Origin: Candidatus Hydrogenedentota bacterium
GTDB taxonomy: Bacteria; Hydrogenedentota; Hydrogenedentia; Hydrogenedentales; SLHB01
Direction: 5' to 3'
Assembly (NCBI GenBank): GCA_020848835.1
Contig: JADLHJ010000067.1
Coordinates: 1 to 64,000 of the forward strand
Length of the DNA: 64,000 nt
Shown here: positions 40,882 to 48,914 of the stretch, in pieces
Layout of the letters: every line of letters begins with the position of its first letter
Position numbering within the stretch: position 1 is the first letter of the stretch
Made by a program: the position numbers and the translations under genes
Notes under the pieces: model-generated
What the model was told of the DNA's origin: nothing
Seen by the model: the letters and a program-made list of their open reading frames with translations, nothing else
Databases searched by the model: none

Positions 40882-40911
40882 GAAGAGGGGCCGCAATCGC
40901 GGCCCCTCTTC
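40882..40911. terminator. Cassette 3 hairpin, also 3' of glutamine synthetase
   Basis: GAAGAGGGGCCGC, loop AATC, and the complementary arm form a 13-bp perfect stem. It lies 7 bases after the cassette 3 ORF and about 40 bases beyond the convergent glutamine synthetase stop, so it could serve both transcripts. Confidence 0.65.
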
Positions 40912-40951
40912 CATTCAGCAATCCAGGCTGCGGGCACAACCCGAACGCGTA

Positions 40952-43126
40952 CTACTTGATGAACAGCATTTCTTGGTACGTCGGCAACGGCCACAGATCG
41001 TCCGCCACCATTCCTTCCAGCTCATCCACAATCTTGCGCAGCGCCACCATCGCTGGAATCACGTTGTCGCGGCTGTAGTCACACGCCTCATGCGCTTCAC
41101 CCGGCATTCCCGCTTTCGTATCGCCAAGCTTCTTGATGGCGCCCTGTAGGTCCGAGATCAGTTTTGTAATGTACTTCAGCGTATCCGCGTCCGTCTCAAT
41201 ACCGACCGCCTTCAGGTTCGCAAGGCTCACCGCCAGCTCGCTCTGATAACGAATCGCCGCCGGGAAGATGATCGTCTTCGCCATCTCCAGCATCAGACTC
41301 GCTTCAACCTTGATCGTCTTCACATATTGTTCCGCATAAACTTCGTAACGGCTTTCCGTTTCGCGGCGCGACAACACCTTGTACTTCTCGAACAGCGCGA
41401 TGACGTCCTCATCTTTAATAACAGGCAACGAATCCGGCGTCGTCTTCAAATTCGGCAGACCGCGCTTCGCCGCTTCGTTGTGCCATGCTTCCGAATACCC
41501 ATCGCCGTTGAACACGACGTTCTTGCATTCGGAGTAAACCTTCTTGATCAGTTCCTCCACCGCCGCGCCGCGCTTCTCCGGCGTGCTCGTGTCGGCCTTC
41601 TCGAGAAGGTCTGCACAGTAGTTGAGCGATTCCGCCATGATCGTGTTGAGCGCGACGAGCGGACCCGCGATCGACTGGCTCGAACCCACCGCGCGGAACT
41701 CGAAGCGGTTACCCGTAAACGCCATCGGGCTCGTACGGTTACGGTCGCCGGAATGCTTTGGAATCGTCGGCAACACATCCACGCCAACGTGCATCTCTTC
41801 TTTCTTGGACGACGCAGCCTTGCCGCCCGCGATCGCTTCCACAATCTCGGTCAATTCAGAGCCGAGGAACACCGAGATGATCGCGGGTGGCGCTTCGTTC
41901 GCACCAAGACGGTGATCGTTCGAAGCCGACGCCACCACCGAACGCAGCAGCTTCGACCACTTGTACGTCGCGCGAATCATCGCCATGCAGAACACCAGGA
42001 ACTGCGCGTTCTCGGAAGGCGTATCGCCCGGGTCGAACAAGTTACCGGCAACAGCCGATCCCATCGAATAGTTCAGGTGCTTACCGGAACCGTTCACGCC
42101 AACGAATGGCTTCTCATGCAGCAGGCACACCATGCCGTACTTCTCGGCGACGCGCTTCAGCGTCACCATGATCAACTGCTGGTGATCCGTCGCAAGGTTC
42201 GCAAACTCGAACACCGGCGCAAGCTCATACTGCGCGGGTGCCACTTCGTTGTGGCGCGTCTTCACCGGGATGCCGAGCTTGAAGCATTCGCGCTCCACTT
42301 CAAACATGCACGCGAGCACGCGCTCGGGGATCGCACCGAAATAGTGGTCTTCAAACTCCTGGCCCTTGGGCGGCGCAGCACCAAACAATGTACGGCCCGC
42401 ATTGATCAGGTCCGGGCGCGCATAAAAAAAGTTCTTGTCGATCAGGAAGTATTCCTGCTCCGGGCCCGCGGTGGACGACACGAACGCGCCATTGGTCCCA
42501 AAAATCTTCAGCACGCGTTGCGCCTGCGTGTTCAACGCCTGCATCGAACGCAACACCGGCGTCTTCTTGTCCAGCGCCTCGCCCGTCCACGACACAAACG
42601 CCGTCGGAATGCACAGCGTCGTGCCGTTCGGGTTCTCGAGAATGTACGCAGGGCTTGTCACGTCCCAGATCGTGTAACCGCGCGCTTCAAAGGTCTGGCG
42701 GATACCACCCGAAGGGAACGACGAACCATCCGGCTCGCCCTGGATCAACGTCTTCCCTTCAAACTCCGCGATCGTTCCGCCGAGTCCGTCGGGGTTGAAA
42801 AACGAATCGTGCTTTTCCGCCGTCAGGCCTGTCAACGGGTAGAACACGTGCGCGTAGTGCGTTGCGCCTTTCTCGAGCGCCCACGACTTCATCTCCGTAG
42901 CAACCGCGTCCGCCGTGCTCGCGTCGAGCTTGGAACCGGATTCGATCGTCGCCTTCAATGACTTGTATACCGCTTTCGGCAGGCGGCGCTGCATGACCGC
43001 GAGGCTGAACACGTTCTCTCCAAACAAGCTGCTCGTTGGCGTTTCCGCAAACGGCACCGTGCTGGGCATCGCGGCCTGGTTGATGACCTTTGATATCGCC
43101 GACCGGCGTGCTGGATTTCCACTCAT
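40952..43126 (-). CDS. glnN: Glutamine synthetase type III
   Basis: The 724-residue product has the length and motifs of [22 protein letters not shown] near the start, [31 protein letters not shown] (Glu metal ligands), [39 protein letters not shown] (catalytic loop core NGSGKH) and [22 protein letters not shown]. It makes glutamine from glutamate, ammonia and ATP. GSIII forms large dodecamers and is typical of Bacteroidetes, cyanobacteria and deep-branching phyla. The gene converges on the M42 cassette array, and its own 3' end is duplicated at 40461-40554. No PII gene or other nitrogen gene is nearby. Confidence 0.95.
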   Translation of the reverse strand: MSGNPARRSAISKVINQAAMPSTVPFAETPTSSLFGENVFSLAVMQRRLPKAVYKSLKATIESGSKLDASTADAVATEMKSWALEKGATHYAHVFYPLTGLTAEKHDSFFNPDGLGGTIAEFEGKTLIQGEPDGSSFPSGGIRQTFEARGYTIWDVTSPAYILENPNGTTLCIPTAFVSWTGEALDKKTPVLRSMQALNTQAQRVLKIFGTNGAFVSSTAGPEQEYFLIDKNFFYARPDLINAGRTLFGAAPPKGQEFEDHYFGAIPERVLACMFEVERECFKLGIPVKTRHNEVAPAQYELAPVFEFANLATDHQQLIMVTLKRVAEKYGMVCLLHEKPFVGVNGSGKHLNYSMGSAVAGNLFDPGDTPSENAQFLVFCMAMIRATYKWSKLLRSVVASASNDHRLGANEAPPAIISVFLGSELTEIVEAIAGGKAASSKKEEMHVGVDVLPTIPKHSGDRNRTSPMAFTGNRFEFRAVGSSQSIAGPLVALNTIMAESLNYCADLLEKADTSTPEKRGAAVEELIKKVYSECKNVVFNGDGYSEAWHNEAAKRGLPNLKTTPDSLPVIKDEDVIALFEKYKVLSRRETESRYEVYAEQYVKTIKVEASLMLEMAKTIIFPAAIRYQSELAVSLANLKAVGIETDADTLKYITKLISDLQGAIKKLGDTKAGMPGEAHEACDYSRDNVIPAMVALRKIVDELEGMVADDLWPLPTYQEMLFIK

Positions 43127-43550
43127 AGCGTTTCAATTACCTATTGGTTTGCCCGGCAACCAAGTGCCGTGGATTCAGCGGCTCATCGCCGCACAGCCAA
43201 AACCTCACCAATCCCAGCAGGCGCACCAGCACCTGCCACCACCACAAAACCTACCGAAATGTAACTTCGCTCCTTTCCGGCTACCAAAATGCGCCGATTT
43301 TCCTCGTCTCCGCCATGCAGCATTTCTCCTGCGTTCACATCCCATCAGTTCAACGCCGCATTCCTGAAGTCTGTCCCGCGCCTATAGTTCCGCAAATTTC
43401 CGCGAAACTTGCCTTGCCATTTCCCGCAGAGAAATGCCGTTCTTCCGCGTAGGTGACCCAGTCCGAATCCGTACGATAAAGCAACGCTCGTGCCAGACCC
43501 TTCTCCACAATTCCCAGCGTAACGCGCCGAGTGTTCCTTCGAATTCGTTT

Positions 43551-43765
43551 GGAGTTCTGCGTTTACGCGGTCCTGGATCCAACCCGACGGCTCCTGCCCG
43601 AAATAAAAAGCTCCCAACGCGCCTTGTGACCGTTCGGAGTTCCGCGTTTACGCGGTCTTGGATTTCAACCCGACGGCTCCAGCCTAACCCCAAGACCTCC
43701 CAACGCGCCTTGTGTTCGTTTGGAGTTCCGCGTTTACGCGGTCTTGGATTTCAACCCGACGGCCC
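43551..43765 (+). repeat. Tandem 85-86 bp repeat with a CCGCGTTTACGCGG core
   Basis: Repeat starts (GGAGTTCYGCGTTTACGCGG) are at 43551, 43636 and 43722, and a partial unit precedes them (CCCAGCGTAACGCGCCGAGTG at about 43513). Each unit continues with TCTTGGATTTCAACCCGACGG and ends CTCCCAACGCGCCTTGTG. The palindromic core also occurs singly at 3816-3829 and 29768-29781. The whole unit is repeated without variable spacers, so this is not a CRISPR array. Confidence 0.75.
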
Positions 43766-43807
43766 GTTACGAGCATCACAACCACTCCAAAAATACGACC
43801 GTCTTCC

Positions 43808-43890
43808 GCGCCAAAGGCGCTCGGCAACCCTAGCCAAGGGCAGTCGCCCCTGGAAAAGCGCCCCCCCAACACACTCCGCGCTGAAAGCGC
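43808..43890. repeat. Three-hairpin dispersed repeat, copy 3
   Basis: GCGCC-AAA-GGCGC (43808-43820), CCAAGGGC-AGTC-GCCCCTGG (43834-43853, one wobble) and GCGC-TGAA-AGCGC (43878-43890). The third stem differs in sequence from both other copies but keeps its pairing and its TGAA loop. Confidence 0.75.
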
Positions 43891-44073
43891 ACCGCACCTA
43901 CCTTCATCAACTTCGGGGAGAACACATATATGACGACCCATAATCGTGATCGCCGTTTCAAAAATATTGCGTACAAGCACGACCCAATTTTTCGCCACGC
44001 GCAAATACGTATCAAATCCATTACACAAGTCTTTACAAACCAATCACATGCGTCATATTTAGTCAACTATTTA

Positions 44074-44181
44074 CCCCTTGTTTCCCAAATCCCGATCACC
44101 CGTGCGATCCGGGAGATCCGTGGTTCAAAGACGCCTGTCCCTCCAAAGCTTTGCACGAAGGACGAGTGCAACACCGTGGGC
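44074..44181 (+). repeat. Diverged copy of the 4049-4132 module
   Basis: It begins CCCCTTGTTTCCCA and ends GAGTGCAACACCGTGGGC. The copy at 4049-4132 has the same two ends with GAGTGCAACGCCGTGGGC. The interior is poorly conserved and somewhat longer here, so this is a weakly conserved dispersed repeat. Confidence 0.45.
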
Positions 44182-44462
44182 AAACTTATGGAGACCATCG
44201 GACGCCCACCATGAACGCGAACGCGATCCACGCCACAGACCCCGTCCTCTCTATGCCACCAATCCTCCAAGCGCCGCCCGCTGTCCACGACGTTCATAAC
44301 GTCCATTCCGCTCCCCCCGTCGCACCCACGCGCCACCCCTCACACCCTCCCCCCTGCAAAACGGAGGCCTCTACGCAATTTCAGGGGTTACGACGATTTT
44401 GGCGCCGCGACACCCCCTTGTTTCGTCAAAAAAACAAATTTACACCCCCCCGTTTTCGTGCG

Positions 44463-44535
44463 CGGGCTTGTGCTCGTCATCGCACTCGTGTGTCGAAACC
44501 CGAAAGACGAGCTTCGATTATGATGAAGACCACGC
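44463..44535. repeat. Degenerate long palindrome related to the 61.5-kb element
   Basis: TTGTGCTCGTCATCGCACTCG on the left and a decayed GAGCTTCGATTATGATGAAGACC on the right mirror the better preserved CGTGCTCGTCATCGTAC palindrome at 61515-61598. It lies just before the promoter of the copper-protein gene. Confidence 0.45.
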
Positions 44536-44570
44536 GCAAAGAACGAGCGACACGCCAGTGGGATTACGGC

Positions 44571-44599
44571 GTGACCCGCCCTTTTGCGCGTGCTATAGT
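44571..44599 (+). promoter_or_regulatory. Promoter of the redoxin/cytochrome/copper fusion gene
   Basis: GTGACC (44571-44576), a 17-bp spacer and TATAGT (44594-44599), with TGC directly before the -10 box as an extended element. The leader is about 65 bases with GGAGG at 44656 before the ATG at 44671. Confidence 0.6.
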
Positions 44600-44670
44600 G
44601 GGCATCTACCCGCGCAAGGCCGGCGCGGTATGCAAGGTTTCAACCGCTACAAGGTGGAGGTAGCTGAACG

Positions 44671-46446
44671 ATGGTTCGGGCATTTCTTTCGGCGTGTCTG
44701 GTCGTTTCCCTGTGCGCCTCGGCGAAAGTCGAAATCGGCGCAACAGTGGACAAATTCGAGTTTCAGGACATTCGCTACGTCACGCGCACGTTGAAGGACC
44801 TCGGCGACGCGAAAGCCTACGTGCTCGTATTCTCATCCACAACTTGCCCCGTCGCGCAACGCTATATTCCAAAGATAAACGAGCTCAGCCGCGCCTACGC
44901 AGACAAAGGCGTGAAGTTCGCGCTGGTGAACGCAAGCAGCGACGACACCATCCAGCAGATGGCCTATCAGGCCCTCGAATACAACATCGAAGTCCCCGTC
45001 GTGAAAGACCTCGATGGTGGCGTCGTGATGGCCACCGGCGCATCGCGCACCCCGGAAGCCGTGATCATCGCGGACGGCAAGCTCGCGTACCGCGGCCGCA
45101 TCGACGATCAGTACAAAGTCGCTGGCGGTCAACCCAACGTGGGCAGTGAAGACCTGAAAAATGCAATCGATGCCGTGCTCGCGGGCAAAGCGATCGAACA
45201 TCCGGAAACGCCCGTCGAAGGATGCGAAATTACGTTTGCCGAAACGCCAAAACCAAACGAGCCGGTGACCTTCGCGAAAGACGTCGCACCCATTCTGCAG
45301 AAGGCCTGCATGCCCTGCCACCACGAAGGCGAGGCCACGCCCTTCGCGTTGACCACCTACGATCAAGTGACGGCTAAAGCAGACATGGTGGCGCGCGTGA
45401 TCGATGAAGGCCGCATGCCGCCTTGGTACGCGCACCCGGATTTCGGTTCATGGGCAAACGCGCGCACGATGACCGACGACGAAAAGCGCGTCATCGCGCA
45501 GTGGCTCGAAGGTGGCAAGCAAACCGGCGACCTCGCGAAGATGCCCCCGAATCCCGAATTCTCGCCATCAAAATGGCTCGCGGGCGAACCCGATCTTTTG
45601 CTAACCGAAACCGAAACCTACGATTTACCAGCCAGCGGCGTGATTGATTATGTCTACGTCACGCTGCCCTATATGTTCCCCGAAGACACCTGGGTGCAGG
45701 GCATCCAAATCCAACCCAGCAATCCCAAAGTCGTGCACCACGCAAACGTCGTCTACACGATTCCGCCGGCGGGATACAAGGAAGACTCGAACTTCCTCAC
45801 CGGACGCGTCCCTGGCGGCCTTCCCGCAATGCTCAACAATGGCGTCGCATTCCTAATCCCCAAAGGCGCAGTCCTCACGATCCAAGTGCATTACGTCACC
45901 ACCGGGAAAGCGGAAAAGAACCAGATGTCCGTCGGCATTCGCTATGCCAAAGAAACGATTCAAAAACAGGCGCGGCACAAGGTGCTCAGCGCGCGCGGAT
46001 TTACCATTCCGCCCGGCGCCGCGGCGCAACCCGTCGCATCGACAAAGACCATAGAAGACGAAGCAACCACGCTCGCGCTATTCGTACACATGCACCTGCG
46101 CGGGAAAAACACCAAATTCTTCGCACATTATCCCGACGGCAAGTCCGAAACCCTGCTAGTAATTCCAAACTACAGCTTCGATTGGCAGATGCCCTATGTC
46201 TATCCCGTGGAAGGCGGCAAGAAACTGCCCGCTGGTACGAAGATCGAGTGCGCGTCGCAGTTCGACAACAGCGCCTTCAACCCGTTCAATCCGGATCCCA
46301 ACGTAACCGTCGAGTACGGTCCGCAGACCTTTCACGAGATGATGGACGGTTACATCTTCTACGTGCTCGACAACGAGCATCTGAACCTGCAGGTCGATCC
46401 GAAAACGGGCCAGGCGATAACCAAAACAGCGAGCGCCACGCCGTAG
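44671..46446 (+). CDS. Secreted redoxin-cytochrome c-copper monooxygenase-like fusion
   Basis: The 591-residue protein has a signal peptide (about 1-18) and three parts. A thioredoxin-like domain (about 20-175) carries VLVFSSTTCPVAQRY, with a single active-site Cys in place of CxxC. A cytochrome-c-like segment near residues 203-290 holds the haem site CMPCHHEG. A C-terminal domain (about 300-580) has the copper ligands of the ascorbate-dependent peptidyl-glycine monooxygenase fold: VVHHANVVY, IQVHYVTTG and LFVHMHLRGK (HxH), with a Met-containing region before the end. This architecture is known in Acidobacteria- and Planctomycetes-like genomes, and the substrate is not known. The parts suggest periplasmic redox chemistry in which the haem delivers electrons to copper. 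The promoter is at 44571. Confidence 0.85.
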   Translation: MVRAFLSACLVVSLCASAKVEIGATVDKFEFQDIRYVTRTLKDLGDAKAYVLVFSSTTCPVAQRYIPKINELSRAYADKGVKFALVNASSDDTIQQMAYQALEYNIEVPVVKDLDGGVVMATGASRTPEAVIIADGKLAYRGRIDDQYKVAGGQPNVGSEDLKNAIDAVLAGKAIEHPETPVEGCEITFAETPKPNEPVTFAKDVAPILQKACMPCHHEGEATPFALTTYDQVTAKADMVARVIDEGRMPPWYAHPDFGSWANARTMTDDEKRVIAQWLEGGKQTGDLAKMPPNPEFSPSKWLAGEPDLLLTETETYDLPASGVIDYVYVTLPYMFPEDTWVQGIQIQPSNPKVVHHANVVYTIPPAGYKEDSNFLTGRVPGGLPAMLNNGVAFLIPKGAVLTIQVHYVTTGKAEKNQMSVGIRYAKETIQKQARHKVLSARGFTIPPGAAAQPVASTKTIEDEATTLALFVHMHLRGKNTKFFAHYPDGKSETLLVIPNYSFDWQMPYVYPVEGGKKLPAGTKIECASQFDNSAFNPFNPDPNVTVEYGPQTFHEMMDGYIFYVLDNEHLNLQVDPKTGQAITKTASATP

Positions 46447-46499
46447 AATTGGCTGCGAATATCGTGGGTAATAACGAGTCGGCCGCGGAGGCATGCAAC

Positions 46500-47267
46500 A
46501 TGTCGCCGCAGCACGATCTTGCGCCTTGGGCGGTGCCGATGCGCGTTGTCGATCACTCGTTTGCGAATCCCGCGGATAATCTGGCCTACGACGAACTGCT
46601 GCTCGATGACGCAGAATCAGGGCGCGGCACGGACACACTACGCATTTGGGAAAGTCCGAAGCCATTTGTCGTGCTCGGTGTATCGCAGGTCTTGCGCGAA
46701 CATGTGAACGTAGCCGAATGCGCGAAGGACGGTATTTCCGTACTGCGCAGAAGTTCCGCGGGCGGTTGTGTATTGCAGGGCCCCGGCTCAATCAACTTCG
46801 CCCTAGTGCTGTCACACGCAAAATTCCCCGGCATCGCTACCATTCGCGGTTCTTACTGCTTCATCCTGGGCCGGCTCATGGCCGCCCTGCGCGAACGCGG
46901 GATCAACGCCTCCCACAAAGGTACATCCGATCTCGCGGTCGGCGGCAGAAAGATATCCGGCAATGCCCAACGCCGCCGTAAGCACTACATCCTTCATCAT
47001 GGCACCTTGCTCTACAACATGGAACCCGAATTGATGGAGCGCTACCTCATCGAGCCCGACGACCGCCCCCAATACCGCGGCCACCGCACTCACCGCGGCT
47101 TCGTAAAATGCCTGTCGCTAACCTCGAACGAAATCCGCGAATCATTTCTCCGCGCCTTCGCCACACCCGGCACGACTCCCGATAAGCCAACGAAAACGGA
47201 ACTGACCGCAGTAAAGGCGCTCTCAGAAGAACGCTTCGCAACACAAGATTGGATCAACCGCCGATAA
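46500..47267 (+). CDS. Lipoate-protein ligase A family protein
   Basis: The 255-residue product has the BPL/LplA/LipB fold: ESPKPFVVLGVSQ, the conserved RRSSAGGCVLQGPGSINFAL (core RRSSAGGCVLQGPG), then SDLAVGGRKISGNAQRRRKHYILHHGTLL (lysine of GRKISGNAQ, His-His-Gly-Thr). It attaches lipoate, octanoate or biotin to a carrier lysine. The missing C-terminal lipoate-binding domain suggests an LplA1-like or octanoyltransferase (LipM-like) protein. The ATG at 46500 is chosen because GCGGAGG lies nine bases upstream; the open frame extends back into the previous gene but that part is not used. Confidence 0.88.
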   Translation: MSPQHDLAPWAVPMRVVDHSFANPADNLAYDELLLDDAESGRGTDTLRIWESPKPFVVLGVSQVLREHVNVAECAKDGISVLRRSSAGGCVLQGPGSINFALVLSHAKFPGIATIRGSYCFILGRLMAALRERGINASHKGTSDLAVGGRKISGNAQRRRKHYILHHGTLLYNMEPELMERYLIEPDDRPQYRGHRTHRGFVKCLSLTSNEIRESFLRAFATPGTTPDKPTKTELTAVKALSEERFATQDWINRR

Positions 47268-47324
47268 CGCAAACCTGTCTCGTGCTCGTGCCTGCAATTG
47301 ACCCTGCGAATGCCGCATCGCGCC

Positions 47325-48887
47325 TCACAAATCTTTCGCGAAATTCTTCGCGACCTCGCCATTTCCCGGCCACGTGTAATCCACCTCCGCAATTCGCTGC
47401 ATGAGATCGATTTTCGCGGCAAACGCGGGCCTCACGTAGTAATAGTGCAAATCCTCCGCCGAAACCCCATACGCAGCCGCGAGCACGAAGCCATACTTCG
47501 CAACATACGCGCGCAACACCCCAACCATCTTCGGCCAACCTTTTAGTCCAGTTATCCCGGCAGCGCTCGGCGAATCATATGCATGAAAGACGATTAGATC
47601 AGGGTTGAACGTTTCCAAATGCTCCAGCGTAATAGTGCCCCCGCGCGCAATCTCGAAATCATTCAGTCCCCATGTGTCGAGCGAACGGCACTGCGAGTAG
47701 AGCGGCAACAGTCCCGCCTCGCTCGTGGCGATACGCAAACCTTCGTCTTTGTACTGCCGCAACATCCGCCCCATTTCCGCGCGGCCATCGGGATAATGCT
47801 TCCAGTCGTCGCTCCATAGACGCACGAATCCTATCGCCGCCAAAAAATAAACAAACGTGCACACCGCGAGCATGCGCTGTCGTGGCGTGATCGTTTGGCG
47901 TGCACGCGCGAGCATGCGCTCCATCGCGACGGGCCAAGCCATCAACGCCATCGGCAGAATCGCGTATTGAAATCGTCCAGCGAAATTCATCTCGCTTGAA
48001 ATGAGCACGAAACTGCACGCAAAGCCGATAATAGGTATAGCCACCGCAATGGTGGACCGTCGCGTATCGCGGTGCGCGAGCCCAATGGCGTATAACGGCA
48101 GCAACGGCAAAGTGAACTTGAGCGTATTGTATATCGAATCTTTCAACCCGGAAAAATGCAGCGCGCCGCCGCCTTTCTTGTAGAACGGATTCGGAAATGG
48201 ATGTCCAAAGTAATCCCAACGCCACAAGAAGTAGCTCAGCCCAAGCGTTGCGAAGATTCCAACAAACCAAACTACGGTCTTCGAGGCGCGCTTCCATCCG
48301 ATTGCCAGAATAATCGTGAGTAGCATTAGGCCCGCGAGAATTACCCCTTCCGGCCGCACCAGTCCAGTTGCCAGCGAACACAACGCAAACACAGCGGGTA
48401 ACCAGCGTCTGGAACTGCCACACATAATCGCAAGCGCAAACAACCAAGCCGCCGCCGCGCTCATCGCAAACACCGGCGCGCCGAAATAGGTACTCACATA
48501 TGAAGAAGCGGGGCCAAAAATCAGATACGCGCACGATGCAATAGCTGTTACCAACGGCGCGCCCAAGACAACGCGCACCGCGATAAAGACAAATCCCACC
48601 GTAACGACATGCGCAGCGAGAATTAGCGCGCGCGTAGCAAACTCCAACGATACGCCGGCCCTTACAACACCCGAAATCGCCGCCATGAAAAGAAAATCGG
48701 TTGCGCCATCAATCGGTGGATCGTCCACGTTCCAGACAATGCCATGCCCGGATGCAAGATGTTGCGCATACCGCATCAACATCGCTGCGTCTTCGGCTGG
48801 CGGCAAGGAGAAATCCACGGAGAGCGCAACTTGAAGAGTGGAAACAGTAAGGACAATCGCCAGGGCTATCCGATCGCGTGTCTGCAT
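47325..48887 (-). CDS. GT-C-type integral membrane glycosyltransferase
   Basis: The 520-residue protein has about ten helices. In the first extracytoplasmic loop lies the GT-C acidic motif: DFSLPPAEDAAMLMRYAQHL, with Asp-Ala after Glu near residue 33. Later WRWDYFGHPFPNPFYKKGGG occurs, a block shared with arabinofuranosyl- and mannosyl-transferases that use polyprenyl-phosphate sugars (YYGHPLPNxFY). The soluble C-terminal domain is about 150 residues. It should add a sugar to a surface glycan or lipid on the outer face of the inner membrane. No partner genes are adjacent. It is convergent with the lipoate ligase gene. Confidence 0.85.
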   Translation of the reverse strand: MQTRDRIALAIVLTVSTLQVALSVDFSLPPAEDAAMLMRYAQHLASGHGIVWNVDDPPIDGATDFLFMAAISGVVRAGVSLEFATRALILAAHVVTVGFVFIAVRVVLGAPLVTAIASCAYLIFGPASSYVSTYFGAPVFAMSAAAAWLFALAIMCGSSRRWLPAVFALCSLATGLVRPEGVILAGLMLLTIILAIGWKRASKTVVWFVGIFATLGLSYFLWRWDYFGHPFPNPFYKKGGGALHFSGLKDSIYNTLKFTLPLLPLYAIGLAHRDTRRSTIAVAIPIIGFACSFVLISSEMNFAGRFQYAILPMALMAWPVAMERMLARARQTITPRQRMLAVCTFVYFLAAIGFVRLWSDDWKHYPDGRAEMGRMLRQYKDEGLRIATSEAGLLPLYSQCRSLDTWGLNDFEIARGGTITLEHLETFNPDLIVFHAYDSPSAAGITGLKGWPKMVGVLRAYVAKYGFVLAAAYGVSAEDLHYYYVRPAFAAKIDLMQRIAEVDYTWPGNGEVAKNFAKDL

Positions 48888-48914
48888 GATCTGGCGTCGC
48901 TCACCAACTAAATT

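Larger units (their letters stand above)
43127..44570. other. Repeat-rich non-coding region
   Basis: About 1.4 kb without a convincing gene. It holds a degenerate palindrome (TTCCGCAAATTTCCGCG at about 43388), an 85-86 bp tandem repeat (43551-43765), a three-hairpin element (43808-43890), a diverged copy of the CCCCTTGTTTCCCA...GAGTGCAACnCCGTGGGC module (44074-44181) and a degenerate long palindrome (44463-44535). Reading frames here are short, Pro/Arg/Ser-rich and run across the repeats, so they are not taken as genes. Confidence 0.65.

Noticed and set aside
39243..40930. Calling the cassettes proven type I toxin-antitoxin modules
   Set aside because: The peptides have the right size and character, but no antisense RNA promoter or complementary transcript could be identified by eye, so the claim is kept as a hypothesis.
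41327..42961. A 544-codon open frame on the plus strand across the glutamine synthetase gene
   Set aside because: It is the antisense shadow of a fully conserved 724-residue enzyme. Its product is Arg/His-rich with no motif, as expected from GC-rich codon use on the other strand.
43551..43765. Possible CRISPR array
   Set aside because: Whole 85-86 bp units are repeated, including the sequence between palindromes. There are no variable spacers and no cas genes in the window.
44151..44663. A 170-codon open frame before the copper fusion gene
   Set aside because: It runs through repeats and the promoter of the next gene, has no family motif and a Pro/Arg/His-rich composition typical of chance frames.
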